A DNA stretch of 64,000 bases, from positions 1 to 64,000 of the forward strand of contig JAIXUP010000037.1 in assembly GCA_027483505.1 (NCBI GenBank), given 5' to 3'. The notes beneath the pieces were generated by a model. It was not told the origin of the DNA. It made no database searches and saw nothing but the letters and a program-made list of their open reading frames with translations. Position numbers and translations under genes: made by a program. Of the stretch, positions 32,101 to 40,865 are shown piece by piece. How positions within the stretch are numbered: position 1 is the first letter of the stretch; each line of letters starts with the position of its first letter. This DNA comes from Hyphomicrobiales bacterium (GTDB lineage: Bacteria; Pseudomonadota; Alphaproteobacteria; Rhizobiales; Beijerinckiaceae).

Positions 32101-32140
32101 TGGGATAATATGGGATATCATGGGCATATATGGGCGTCAA
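32101..32140 (-). promoter_or_regulatory. mraZ operator: four TGGG decamers, with an overlapping -35-like hexamer
   Basis: TGGG starts at 32101, 32111, 32121 and 32131, an exact 10-base period on the strand opposite mraZ. E. coli MraZ binds TGGGN repeats with five-base spacers, the same geometry. On the mraZ strand TTGACG (32140-32135) directly abuts the array and could be a -35; a -10 about 17 bases on would fall inside the repeats, giving direct autorepression. No good -10 consensus is visible. Confidence 0.85.
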
Positions 32141-32280
32141 CGATCCAGGCGGCGAAATCCCGGCGCATGGCGGGTCAGAAGGCATCACACACCGTTAGGG
32201 TTAAGGAAGCGTGAGCGGCGCACATTGCTTTCCGCTACGGGAGGGCTATCGTCGCTCCGTCCTGCTTGAAGCGCACCCAA

Positions 32281-32985
32281 ATGCCTGTCACCGCCCGATG
32301 GCTCACCCGAATCCTGCCCGCTCTGGCGCTGGCGCTGATCCTTGCGGCGCCTGCCTCGGCTCAGGTTCCGCCGAGCGCCGACGAGATCGCCCGCTATGTC
32401 GGCCTGCACCGGGCGGCGGCCTCGGGGGCAGCCGATTCGATCCCGGGACTGCTGTCGAGCGGCCTTGATCCTGATGCGCGCGACGGCAATGGACGGACGG
32501 CGTTCCATGTCGCCGCCTTCCTGAAGCAGCACGCGGCCATGCAAGCGCTCGCTGCCGGCAAGGTGGCTGTCAACGCGCTCGACAACCAGCGCTATGATGC
32601 GGTCACGATCGCGGCGGTCGCCGATGATCCGGAGACCATGAGTCTCGCGATCCAGCTTGGCAACAGCGCGGCCAATACAACCAGCATCTACGACGGCACG
32701 GCGCTGATTGCCGCCGCGCATCTGGGGCATGACGAGGTGGTGCGGCGGCTGATCGCGGCGGGGGCGCCGCTCGACCACGTCAACAACCTCGGCTGGACCG
32801 CCCTGATCGAGGCTGTGATCCTTGGCAATGGCGGTCCGCGCCATCAGGCCTGCGTCGCGGCGCTGCTCGCGGCCAAGGCCAACCCCAGCATTCCCGACCG
32901 CAGCGGGCTTACGCCGCTCGCGCTGGCGAAGGGGCGCGGCTATGCGGAGATGGCGCGCATGATCGAGGCGGCCGGGGGGCGGTAG
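32281..32985 (+). CDS. Exported ankyrin repeat protein
   Basis: A 234-residue protein with a signal peptide (leader to about residue 26, ending APASA). The mature part has about four ankyrin repeats, seen as DARDGNGRTAFHVAAF, DGTALIAAAHLGHDEVVRRL, NNLGWTALIEAVI and DRSGLTPLALAKGRG. Bacterial periplasmic ankyrin proteins often bind a protein partner such as a catalase, but no partner is encoded beside it. ATG 32281 is preferred over TTG 32266. It is divergent from mraZ. Confidence 0.85.
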   Translation: MPVTARWLTRILPALALALILAAPASAQVPPSADEIARYVGLHRAAASGAADSIPGLLSSGLDPDARDGNGRTAFHVAAFLKQHAAMQALAAGKVAVNALDNQRYDAVTIAAVADDPETMSLAIQLGNSAANTTSIYDGTALIAAAHLGHDEVVRRLIAAGAPLDHVNNLGWTALIEAVILGNGGPRHQACVAALLAAKANPSIPDRSGLTPLALAKGRGYAEMARMIEAAGGR

Positions 32986-33110
32986 GCAGGTCCTCTCCGG
33001 CGCGGCCGGGTTGCCATGCCATGCACGCCAAGCAGCGGAGCCGCGTCATGAGGCCATTGCCAAAGCGCATCTGACTGCACCACTCTGTGGCCAAAACAGG
33101 GAGGCAGCAC

Positions 33111-33866
33111 ATGGCAACACAGATCGATCTCAAGGGCCGCATCGCGGTCATCACCGGCGGCGCGCGCGGCATCGGCTACGCTGCGGCAGCGCGGATGCTG
33201 CACTCGGGCGCCACTGCCGTCCTGTGGGATATGGATGCCGCGAGGCTTGCCGAGGCCAAGGCCGAACTTGCGCCGCTGGGAACCGTCACGACCGATGTCG
33301 TGGAGTTGACCGATGAGGCGTCAGTCGCCGCCGCCGCCAATGCCGTCGCCGGGCGACATGGCCGGATCGACATCCTCGTCAACAATGCCGGGATCACGGG
33401 CGGCAATGCCAGGACATGGGAACTGGAGCCGACCGTCTGGCGCAAGGTGATCGACGTCAACCTGATCGCGCCGTTCCTCGTCTGCCACGCCGTCGTGCCG
33501 AAAATGCTGGCGAACGGCTATGGGCGCATCATCAACATCGCCTCCGTGGCCGGCAAGGAGGGCAATCCGAACGCATCGCACTACTCCGCCTCGAAGGCCG
33601 GGCTGATCGGCCTGACCAAGTCGCTTGGCAAGGAACTGGCGCAATCCAACATCCTGGTGAACTGCATCACGCCGGCTGCCGCCAAGACCGACATCTTTCA
33701 CCAGATGAAGCCCGAGTTCATCCAGTTCATGCTGTCGAAAATCCCGATGGGCCGCTTCGTCGAGGTCGAGGAGATCGCGGCGATGATCGCATGGCTCGCC
33801 AGCGAGGAATGCTCCTTCACCACCGGCGGCGTCTTCGACATCACAGGCGGGCGCTCGACCTACTGA
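33111..33866 (+). CDS. Short-chain dehydrogenase/reductase
   Basis: A 251-residue classical SDR. The coenzyme loop TGGARGIG, the NNAG motif (LVNNAGITGG) and the catalytic YSASK are present. An aspartate after the second strand (WDMDAARL) favours NAD(H) over NADP(H). The sequence resembles FabG-like and sugar/hydroxyacid dehydrogenases, so the substrate is open. ATG 33111 is chosen for its AGGGAGG ribosome site nine bases upstream. It is convergent with rnpB. Confidence 0.93.
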   Translation: MATQIDLKGRIAVITGGARGIGYAAAARMLHSGATAVLWDMDAARLAEAKAELAPLGTVTTDVVELTDEASVAAAANAVAGRHGRIDILVNNAGITGGNARTWELEPTVWRKVIDVNLIAPFLVCHAVVPKMLANGYGRIINIASVAGKEGNPNASHYSASKAGLIGLTKSLGKELAQSNILVNCITPAAAKTDIFHQMKPEFIQFMLSKIPMGRFVEVEEIAAMIAWLASEECSFTTGGVFDITGGRSTY

Positions 33867-33910
33867 AGGGTGCGCTGCCGACCGGCGTCCATGCGCTTGG
33901 ATGTGATCGG

Positions 33911-34303
33911 GAAGAGTGCCAGCCGGCCTGTAAGCCGGGTTCTGGAGGGCCGGGGTTGCCCCCGACGTGACGGCCATTCCTCTGGGACGCCTGTCGCCAG
34001 GCGCCTCGAGCAACCAACCCGGATGACTGGGCCGGAACAGGCCTGCGCGCCTTGCGGCGCGCGCGTCATCCCTATTCGGTCTTGCTCCCGATGGGGCTTG
34101 CCATGCCGTCCCTGTTGCCAGGCACGCGGTGCGCTCTTACCGCACCTTTTCACCCTTACCGCGCCCGGAGGCGCGGCGGTTCGATCTCTGTGGCGCTGTC
34201 CCTGGGGTCGCCCCCGCCGGGCGTTACCCGGCATCGTTGTTCCGTGGAGCCCGGACTTTCCTCGGCATTCGCATGCCGCGGCCGTCCGGCCGACTGGCCC
34301 GCT
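33911..34303 (-). ncRNA. rnpB: RNase P RNA, bacterial class A
   Basis: The catalytic RNA that trims tRNA 5' leaders. On the minus strand the P4 5' strand GAGGAAAGTCCGGGCTCC and the later CAAGACCGAATAGGG and CAGAACCCGGCTTACA are in order. The ends pair: GCCAGTCGGCC (5') with GGCCGGCTGGC (3') makes P1, and GACGGCC with GGCCGTC makes P2. The length of about 390 nt is normal. A TTGACT (34334-34329) lies about 26 bases before the 5' end as a possible -35. Exact ends are estimated from P1. Confidence 0.96.
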
Positions 34304-34364
34304 GGCTGTGCGCCTGCGAGGGCGGCTGAGTCAAGCCGAAGAGCTGTCTCCCCGCAGGTGCAAC

Positions 34365-34838
34365 TCATCCGTTTCTCGCGATGATGGTTCTGGCGCGGGT
34401 GCAGTAGGCGCGGTTCGCGCTGCTGGCACGGGTCGCCCCAAGGCCACTCTGATAGCGCATGATGGTTCCGCAGGTGTCGCCGCCGGCCAGATGATAGGCG
34501 CGGGCGAGATAGCGCATGCCGTAGGTGAGATTGGTTTCCGGGTTCAGCAGGCCCGCAGCGCCGCCGCCGTAGCCAAGGCTGCGCGCCGTGCCAAGCCGGA
34601 TCTGCATCAAGCCGAAGTTCCCCTTGTTGGCGGCGGATGGACGAAAATTGCTTTCAAGGCGGATGACCGCCCGCGCCAGGGCAACCGGGACGCCATTGCG
34701 CGCGGCATGCTCGGTAATCTGCTGGTCAAGCGGGCTCGCCAGCGCAGACTCTGATGTCATTGTCGTCACGGCGATCGCAATGGTCGCGATCATGCCAGTA
34801 CAGCCCATGGATAAAGTTCGCTTGAATTTGAGTGTCAT
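34365..34838 (-). CDS. Lytic transglycosylase, SLT domain
   Basis: A 157-residue exported enzyme, probably cutting the MurNAc-GlcNAc bond with 1,6-anhydro product formation. The leader spans about residues 1-35 (ending SALAS). The single SLT domain has the catalytic Glu in VIRLESNFRPSA (about residue 62), then GLMQIRLGTARSLGY and NLTYGMRYLARAY. Two cysteines near the end (GDTCG, RAYCTRA) may form a disulfide. It is a short, single-domain member often associated with secretion systems, but none is nearby. Its stop is about 60 bases from the rnpB 5' end. Confidence 0.9.
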   Translation of the reverse strand: MTLKFKRTLSMGCTGMIATIAIAVTTMTSESALASPLDQQITEHAARNGVPVALARAVIRLESNFRPSAANKGNFGLMQIRLGTARSLGYGGGAAGLLNPETNLTYGMRYLARAYHLAGGDTCGTIMRYQSGLGATRASSANRAYCTRARTIIARNG

Positions 34839-35131
34839 ATGAATCTTGCCTTTCTGTTCAATCTGTTGAAATCAGAAAAGTTCTATCAAGACCATTGATG
34901 GCGACAGAAAGGCGTGTTTGGGCTTGCGGAATGGCAGGCGTCCATCATGAATATTGACGCTGCGACAGCCCCTAGCTTTTTGCGATCAGGCGCTGTTAGA
35001 TGAATGTGGCGTTTGAGCATGGCCGAGGCATCCGTGCCGGTGTGCCGCGAACGCCCCTATTGGCGACTTCAGTCGTGTATCGTGTGCCGAGCCACGTTTG
35101 TTGCGCGGTGCAAACTCAGGGAGAGCAACAG

Positions 35132-35404
35132 ATGAAGAAGATTATGGCACTGGCCGTTGTCGGCCTCGCGCTTGGCGCCTGCAACAGTCCGGGCGAACGT
35201 GCTGTTGGCGGCGCGCTGATCGGGGGCGGAGCTGGCGCATTGCTTGGCGGCGCGGTCGCGGGCTCGCGGGGCGTTGCGGCCGGCGCGGCCATCGGCGCCC
35301 TCAGCGGCGCCGTGATCGGCGCAGCGACCACGCCGGATCGCCGCTCTGGCCGTTGCCCGCGTGGCACCTATCTCGCCAGCGACGGGTATTGCTACCGCTA
35401 CTGA
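35132..35404 (+). CDS. Glycine-zipper lipoprotein
   Basis: A 90-residue lipoprotein. The lipobox LALGAC places the acylated cysteine near residue 16. The middle is a glycine zipper (GGALIGGGAGALLGGAVAG), a helix type that inserts in membranes, and the C-terminus (RCPRGTYLASDGYCYRY) has two conserved-looking cysteines. ATG 35132 follows a GGGAGA ribosome site. The 293 bases upstream contain no gene. It is 23 bases before the TerB/DnaJ gene and likely cotranscribed with it. Confidence 0.8.
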   Translation: MKKIMALAVVGLALGACNSPGERAVGGALIGGGAGALLGGAVAGSRGVAAGAAIGALSGAVIGAATTPDRRSGRCPRGTYLASDGYCYRY

Positions 35405-35427
35405 GCGCAAGCTGCCGGAGGCTTCCG

Positions 35428-36180
35428 ATGTGGAACTCCTTGCGGAGCGTCGGAGGCAAGCTGGGCGGAGCCGGGCTTGGACTTGCGATCGGGGGGCCGC
35501 TCGGCGCCCTGATCGGAGCTCTGGCCGGGCATGTTCTGATCGACCGGGAAGGCGGGCTTTTTGGCCGGCCCGACCGGTCGATTGTTTTCACGACCGGGCT
35601 GGTGGCGCTGTCGGCCAAGATGGCGCGTTCCGATGGCGTGGTGACGCGCGACGAGGTGGCTGCTTTCCGCACCATCGTGTCGGCCAGCGAAGCGGACCTG
35701 CCGCGCATTGAAGCCCTGTTTGATCTGGCCAAGGCGACCACGGCCGGATTTGAGGCTTATGCCCATCAGTTGGCGGAGCTGTTTGCGGATGAACCTGCCC
35801 TGCTTGAGGATGTCCTTGACGGGCTGTTCTCGATCGCCGCCGCCGATGGCGTGATCCACGAGGCAGAGACCGCGTATCTCGAACAGGTCGCCGCGATTTT
35901 CGGGTTTGACGCGGCGCGCTTCGGCCAGATCGAGGCGCGGCATGTGCGCAGGGCTGACGATCCCTATGTGGCGCTTGGCGTCAGCCGCGAGATGTCCCTG
36001 GCCGAGATCAGGACTGCGTATCTGAGGCTGGTCGAAGAGCATCACCCTGACCGCGCGATTGCGCGCGGCCTGCCGCCGGAAGCCGTGACCATCGCCAATG
36101 AGCGCATGACCGCGCTCAACGCAGCCTGGGCAAAGATCAGCGCCGAGCGCAACCGGGCGAGGCTGGCCGTGCGCGCATGA
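35428..36180 (+). CDS. DjlA-like protein: glycine zipper, TerB and DnaJ domains
   Basis: A 250-residue protein with three parts. The N-terminus is a glycine-rich membrane-inserting stretch (LGGAGLGLAIGGPLGALIGAL). Residues of about 60-165 form a TerB-like helical domain with paired SDGVVTRDE and ADGVIHEAE motifs. The C-terminal J domain has the HPD motif (EEHHPDRA) that activates Hsp70. This is the DjlA layout, so it may be a membrane-bound DnaK co-chaperone. ATG 35428 has a GGAGG site. It overlaps the amidase gene by four bases. Confidence 0.88.
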   Translation: MWNSLRSVGGKLGGAGLGLAIGGPLGALIGALAGHVLIDREGGLFGRPDRSIVFTTGLVALSAKMARSDGVVTRDEVAAFRTIVSASEADLPRIEALFDLAKATTAGFEAYAHQLAELFADEPALLEDVLDGLFSIAAADGVIHEAETAYLEQVAAIFGFDAARFGQIEARHVRRADDPYVALGVSREMSLAEIRTAYLRLVEEHHPDRAIARGLPPEAVTIANERMTALNAAWAKISAERNRARLAVRA

Positions 36181-36962
36181 GCCTGATGCCCGAACCGGAC
36201 AGCCGACTCGCGGCCAAGGTGTTTGCCTCGCCCAACCACGGACCGCGCAAGCATGCCGACGGGGGCGAAGGCCGCGCGCCGGACATGCTGATCCTGCACT
36301 ACACCGGAATGCCCGACGCCGGGCAGGCGCTGCAGTGGCTGTGCAATCCGGCCTCGCAAGTGTCGTCACATTACTTTGTGTTCGAGAACGGGCACACGCT
36401 GCAACTCGTGCCGGAAGAGCGCCGGGCCTGGCATGCGGGCCTATCACAGTGGCGGGGCGAGACGGACATCAATTCCTGCTCGATCGGGATCGAAATCGCC
36501 AACCCTGGCCATCCCGGCGGCCTGCCCGATTATCCCGACACGCAGATCGCCGCGGCGATCGCGCTGTGCCAGGACATCTGCGCCCGCTGGCGTATTCCTC
36601 CTGAGCGCGTGCTGGCCCATTCGGATGTCGCGCCGGGGCGGAAGATCGATCCCGGCGAGAGGTTTCCGTGGCAGCGCTTTGGCGAGGCCGGCGTCGGGTT
36701 GTGGGTCATGCCGGCCCCGATGCGGGGAGGGCGCTTCCTGTCGCCGGGCGACCACGGCCAGCCGGTCGAGGCGCTGCAGGCCATGTTCGCCATGTTCGGC
36801 TACGGCCTGCCGGTCAGTGGCAGCTATTGCGAGCGGACGGAGGCCGTGGTTGCGGCGTTCCAGCGCCACTGGCGGCAGGAGCGGGTCGACGGCATCGCCG
36901 ACGCCTCGACCATCACCACCTTGCGCGACCTGATCGCCCAGAAGGCGCCCGCGCTGGCCTGA
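36177..36962 (+). CDS. N-acetylmuramoyl-L-alanine amidase, AmpD/AmiD type
   Basis: A 261-residue zinc amidase that cuts the bond between MurNAc and the stem peptide. Zinc ligands by family comparison are His41 in LHYTG, a His in HSDVAPGRK (about residue 148) and an Asp ten residues later (KIDPGE). The C-terminal 65 residues form a peptidoglycan-binding domain (SPGDHGQPVEALQAMFAMFG onward). There is no signal peptide, so it may act on recycled muropeptides in the cytoplasm like AmpD, though a C-terminal wall-binding domain is more typical of AmiD. Its start overlaps the TerB/DnaJ stop. Confidence 0.93.
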   Translation: MSLMPEPDSRLAAKVFASPNHGPRKHADGGEGRAPDMLILHYTGMPDAGQALQWLCNPASQVSSHYFVFENGHTLQLVPEERRAWHAGLSQWRGETDINSCSIGIEIANPGHPGGLPDYPDTQIAAAIALCQDICARWRIPPERVLAHSDVAPGRKIDPGERFPWQRFGEAGVGLWVMPAPMRGGRFLSPGDHGQPVEALQAMFAMFGYGLPVSGSYCERTEAVVAAFQRHWRQERVDGIADASTITTLRDLIAQKAPALA

Positions 36963-37067
36963 TCACATTGCGCATTTGTAATCCGGTGATGCCTTTATCG
37001 TGAACCCATCGGTGCTATGATCGGTCGCAGCGGCACGGCTGTATGTCCCGGCGCCCGGAGTTGATGT

Positions 37068-38753
37068 GTGAAACGCTGGATATGGCCCTTTTTGATGATT
37101 GCCGTGGGTTCGGCGGCCGCAGGCGGATACGCCTACTCGGTCGGCGGCTCGGGCAGCAGTGATCCGCCCTATCGCTTTGCGTCGCTCGACCAGGGTCCGA
37201 TCACGGCGTCGGTGCGGGCGACGGGCACCCTGACACCGGTGTCGACGGTTCTGGTCGGCTCGCAGCTGTCCGGAATCATCGTGGAGATTCTTGTCGACTT
37301 CAACACGCAGGTGAAGGCCGGGCAGATCGTTGCGCGTTTGTTTTCGGAACAGATAAGGGCGCGGCGCGACGGTGCCGCAGCGGAAGCCGAGGCGGCGCGA
37401 TCCGACATCGGGATCAAGCGCGCGCAGCTGGAACGCGCCAATGCCGCGCGGATCAAGGCCGACGCCAACCTCCGCGACCTGGCCGCGCTGCGTGACCGGA
37501 CGCTGGCGACGCTGGCGGAAAACCGGCGCACGCTCGACCGCCAGAGCGACCTGTTCAAAACCGGCGCCGGCTCGCGCGCGGTGTTTGATTCGGCCCGCAC
37601 GCAGGTTGACGTGCAGACGGCCCAGCTTGCTTCGGTCGAGGCGCAGACCGCCTCGGCGCGGGCGGAAATCCTCGGGCTCGATGCGGACATCCTGCTGGCG
37701 CGTGCGCAGATCACCGCGTCGGAAGCGGGCCTGCAACAGAAGCTGGCGCGGCTGCGCGACATCGAGATCGACCTGTCGAACACCGATATCCGCTCGCCGG
37801 TGGATGGAGTCGTGGTGCAACGGCAGATCGAACTCGGGCAAACCGTGGCCGCGTCGTTTTCGTCGCCGACCCTGTTCACGATCGCGCAGGATCTGCGCGA
37901 AATCGAGATCTATTCGAACATCGACGAAGCCGATGTCGGGCGGATCAAGGCGGGCCAGAAGGTCACGTTCACCGTCAATGCCTATCCGAACCGCACCTTC
38001 GAAGGCAGCGTCAAGCTGGTCAGGCTCGGAGCGCAGACGGTTCAGAACGTGGTGACCTATACCGGCGTGATCGGGGTCCGGAACGCCGACATGGCGCTCC
38101 TGCCCGGCATGACGGCGAACCTCCAGATCATTACCGACGAGCGGCAGAACGTCTTGCGCGCGCCGAACGCGGCCCTGCGCTTCAAGCCCGTCAACACGGC
38201 TGCGCTGGTCGCGGGCAGCACGGCACAGCCGGACGATCCGGGCCCGTTCGCGCAAGGGGGCGGCGCCGGAGCGGGTAATCGCGCGGCGCAGGTCTACCGC
38301 GAGCGGATCGTGACCGAGGTCAAGCCCACGGCCGAACAGATGAAGGCCATCGACGCTATTCTCGAGCAGGGTCGCGAGCGGCTGCGGGCGGAGCGGCAGG
38401 GCGCGAGCCCCGAGGAAATCCGCCGCAACGCCCAGACGGTCCGGCGCGAGAACGGCCGCAAGATCGCCGAGGTGCTGGACCCTGAACGCCGCGCGCTCTT
38501 CGAGAAGGCCATGCAGGATCTCGCCGCACAGAACCGCCAGAGGCAGCAACGCGACACCTCACCCGGCCGCGTTCACATCGTGGGCGAGGATGGGCAGCCG
38601 CGCGCTATCGACGTTCGGCTGGGCGTGTCGGACGGGGCCGTGACGGAGATCGTCGGGGGCGAGCTTCAGCCGGGTGTCAACCTGATCACGGGTGGAGGGC
38701 CGCTGCGCTCGACGGCGCCTGCCGTATCCCCCCGCTCGCCGCGCCTGTTCTAG
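37068..38753 (+). CDS. MacA-type periplasmic adaptor with a Spy-like insert
   Basis: A membrane-anchored adaptor of the HlyD/MacA family linking an inner-membrane ABC exporter to an outer-membrane channel. It has one N-terminal helix (WPFLMIAVGSAAAGGYAYSV), a lipoyl half (GSQLSGIIVEILVDFNTQVKAGQ), a long coiled-coil hairpin, the second lipoyl half (DIRSPVDGVVVQRQIELGQ) and a beta-barrel. At 561 residues it is about 170 longer than E. coli MacA. Much of the excess is residues of about 378-497, a charged helical block with PTAEQMKAI and LDPERRALFEKAM, like the LTxxQ repeats of Spy/CpxP. The start is GTG 37068. Confidence 0.9.
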   Translation: MKRWIWPFLMIAVGSAAAGGYAYSVGGSGSSDPPYRFASLDQGPITASVRATGTLTPVSTVLVGSQLSGIIVEILVDFNTQVKAGQIVARLFSEQIRARRDGAAAEAEAARSDIGIKRAQLERANAARIKADANLRDLAALRDRTLATLAENRRTLDRQSDLFKTGAGSRAVFDSARTQVDVQTAQLASVEAQTASARAEILGLDADILLARAQITASEAGLQQKLARLRDIEIDLSNTDIRSPVDGVVVQRQIELGQTVAASFSSPTLFTIAQDLREIEIYSNIDEADVGRIKAGQKVTFTVNAYPNRTFEGSVKLVRLGAQTVQNVVTYTGVIGVRNADMALLPGMTANLQIITDERQNVLRAPNAALRFKPVNTAALVAGSTAQPDDPGPFAQGGGAGAGNRAAQVYRERIVTEVKPTAEQMKAIDAILEQGRERLRAERQGASPEEIRRNAQTVRRENGRKIAEVLDPERRALFEKAMQDLAAQNRQRQQRDTSPGRVHIVGEDGQPRAIDVRLGVSDGAVTEIVGGELQPGVNLITGGGPLRSTAPAVSPRSPRLF

Positions 38754-38762
38754 ACGCGCGCC

Positions 38763-39497
38763 ATGGCCCTCATCGAAGCGCGCGAACTGTCCCGGGTCTA
38801 CAGCCTGGACGCCGGCCGGGTCGTGGCGCTCGACCGGATCGATCTCGATATCGATGCCGGCGACATGGTGGCCATCATGGGGCCGTCCGGGTCCGGCAAG
38901 TCGACGCTGATGAACCTGATCGGGTGCCTCGACAAGCCGACCGGGGGGGCATATCGCCTCGATGGCGTGATGGTCGACCGGCTTGACGCGAACGGGCTGG
39001 CGAAGCTGCGCAACCAGAAGATCGGCTTCGTCTTCCAGCAGTTCAACCTCCTGCCGCGCGCGGACGCCGCCACCAACGCCGAGCTGCCGATGCTTTATGC
39101 CGGGCTTGACCGCAAGGCCCGGCGCAAGCGGGCGCTCGACGCACTGGCGCGCGTGGGCCTGGCCGACCGCTGGCATCACAGGCCCATGCAGCTGTCCGGC
39201 GGCCAGCAGCAGCGGGTCGCGATCGCGCGGGCGCTGGTGAACGATCCCCGCCTTCTGCTGGCCGACGAGCCGACCGGGGCGCTCGATTCCAGGACGGCGC
39301 TGGACATTCTCGCGCTGTTCCAGCACCTCAACCGCGACGGCATGACTGTTGTGATCGTGACCCATGATCCCGAGGTTGCCCGGCACGCCCGCCGGGTGGT
39401 CCGGTTCCGCGACGGCCGCATCATCTCCGATGAGCGTCAGGAGCCGGCCCGTGCGGAAGACGGGTTGAAAGAGCTTCAGGCGGAGGCTGCCGCATGA
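38763..39497 (+). CDS. MacB-type ABC exporter, ATPase subunit
   Basis: A 244-residue ABC ATPase of the LolD/MacB group. Walker A is GPSGSGKST, the Q-loop lies in GFVFQQFNLLPR, the signature is LSGGQQQR and Walker B is LLLADEPTGALD. It powers the permease downstream, to which it is coupled by a four-base overlap. In E. coli MacB these two are one polypeptide; here they are separate. Cargo (macrolide, peptide or lipid) cannot be told. Confidence 0.95.
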   Translation: MALIEARELSRVYSLDAGRVVALDRIDLDIDAGDMVAIMGPSGSGKSTLMNLIGCLDKPTGGAYRLDGVMVDRLDANGLAKLRNQKIGFVFQQFNLLPRADAATNAELPMLYAGLDRKARRKRALDALARVGLADRWHHRPMQLSGGQQQRVAIARALVNDPRLLLADEPTGALDSRTALDILALFQHLNRDGMTVVIVTHDPEVARHARRVVRFRDGRIISDERQEPARAEDGLKELQAEAAA

Positions 39498-40726
39498 GCC
39501 TGATGGAAGCGCTCCGCTCCGCCCTGCAGGCAATCACGGCGAATGCACTGCGCAGCATCCTGACCATGCTCGGCATCATTATCGGCGTCGCGGCGGTGAT
39601 CGCCATGGTCGCCATCGGCTCGGGAGCCAAGGCGCGGGTGAACGACCAGATCAGGAGCCTCGGCGCCAATCTGGCGATCATCTCGGCCGGCAATGTGCAG
39701 GTCGGCGGCGTCAGGCTTGGGGTAGGGGCATCTTCTACCCTGACCGACGAGGACGCGCGTGCGATCAAGCGCGAGATCGAAGGGGTGGAAGCGGCAGCGC
39801 CCTTCATCCGCAGCCAGGCGCAGGCGATCTACCAGGGCACCAACTGGTCAACCGCGATCCAGGCCGTCGACAATGATTTCTTCGTGGCGCGGGAATGGGA
39901 CATGGCGTCGGGGCGGGGATTCGATCCCGAAGAACTGCGGCGCGGCGAGATCGTCGCGATCCTCGGCCAGACCGTGGCGCGCACCCTGTTCGGCTCCGAT
40001 GATCCGCTTGACCAGATCGTGCGGGTTCGCAACACGCCCTTCAAGGTGATCGGGGTGGCAGCATCCAAAGGGCAGTCGGCCTTCGGGCAGGACCAGGACG
40101 ACATCATCTTCGTTCCGCTCGAGACGGGGCGTCGCCGGATCATGGGGCGCAACTATGCCAAGGACCGCTCCGTGGCGTCCGTCTTCGTCAAGTTCGAGCA
40201 GGAAGCCACCATGGTCCACGGCATCGAGGAGATCCGCGCGCTGCTGCGTCAGCGCCATCGCCTGGCCGAGGATGCAGAGGATGATTTCACCGTCCGCAAC
40301 CTGACCGAAATCGCCAACACGGCGACCGCCAGCGCCCGCACGCTGTCCTTCCTGCTGGCCGCCGTGGCGGCCGTGTCGCTGCTGGTCGGCGGGATCGGGA
40401 TCATGAACATCATGCTCGTGTCGGTGACCGAGCGGACGCGCGAAATCGGGCTGAGGCTGGCCGTGGGCGCGCGGCCGCGTGATGTCCTGTCACAATTCCT
40501 GATCGAGGCGACGACCCTGGCCTCGATCGGCGGCGCGCTTGGGGTTGCGCTTGGGCTCGGCATCGCGGTGGCGATCGCGCGCACGGCCGGCTGGCCTGTC
40601 CTGGTGTCGCCGGAGTCCGTGCTGATCGCGGTCGGCGTATCGGGGCTGGTCGGCGTGTTCTTCGGCTTCTATCCCGCCCGGCGGGCGGCGAAACTCGATC
40701 CGATCGAGGCTCTCAGGCGCGAATGA
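39494..40726 (+). CDS. MacB-type ABC exporter, permease subunit
   Basis: A 410-residue type VII ABC permease with four transmembrane helices. The first (ILTMLGIIIGVAAVIAMVAI) is followed by a large periplasmic MacB domain. The other three lie at the end, with the mechanotransmission motif GGIGIMNIMLVSVTERTREIGLRLAVGA between them. It ends FGFYPARRAAKLDPIEALR, a family signature. It completes a three-gene tripartite exporter lacking only the outer-membrane channel, usually a TolC shared across systems. Confidence 0.95.
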   Translation: MSLMEALRSALQAITANALRSILTMLGIIIGVAAVIAMVAIGSGAKARVNDQIRSLGANLAIISAGNVQVGGVRLGVGASSTLTDEDARAIKREIEGVEAAAPFIRSQAQAIYQGTNWSTAIQAVDNDFFVAREWDMASGRGFDPEELRRGEIVAILGQTVARTLFGSDDPLDQIVRVRNTPFKVIGVAASKGQSAFGQDQDDIIFVPLETGRRRIMGRNYAKDRSVASVFVKFEQEATMVHGIEEIRALLRQRHRLAEDAEDDFTVRNLTEIANTATASARTLSFLLAAVAAVSLLVGGIGIMNIMLVSVTERTREIGLRLAVGARPRDVLSQFLIEATTLASIGGALGVALGLGIAVAIARTAGWPVLVSPESVLIAVGVSGLVGVFFGFYPARRAAKLDPIEALRRE

Positions 40727-40865
40727 CGCCAGGCAGCAAGCGCTTCGGATTCCGGCATTCGCGCATTGCGCAACGGGTTCGTTAGCTCTCTTTTGATCTG
40801 GCGCATTTACATTGTCATCTGCCGCTGCTTTTTGACCGTACACCATTCATCAGGTGGGGCCTGAC

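Noticed and set aside
32101-32140. Short regular repeats as a possible CRISPR or tandem satellite
   Set aside because: The period is ten bases with only TGGG conserved and it sits before mraZ, so an MraZ operator explains it.
33867-34364. Open frames across the region after the SDR gene
   Set aside because: The region is RNase P RNA on the minus strand; the frames on either strand are by-products.
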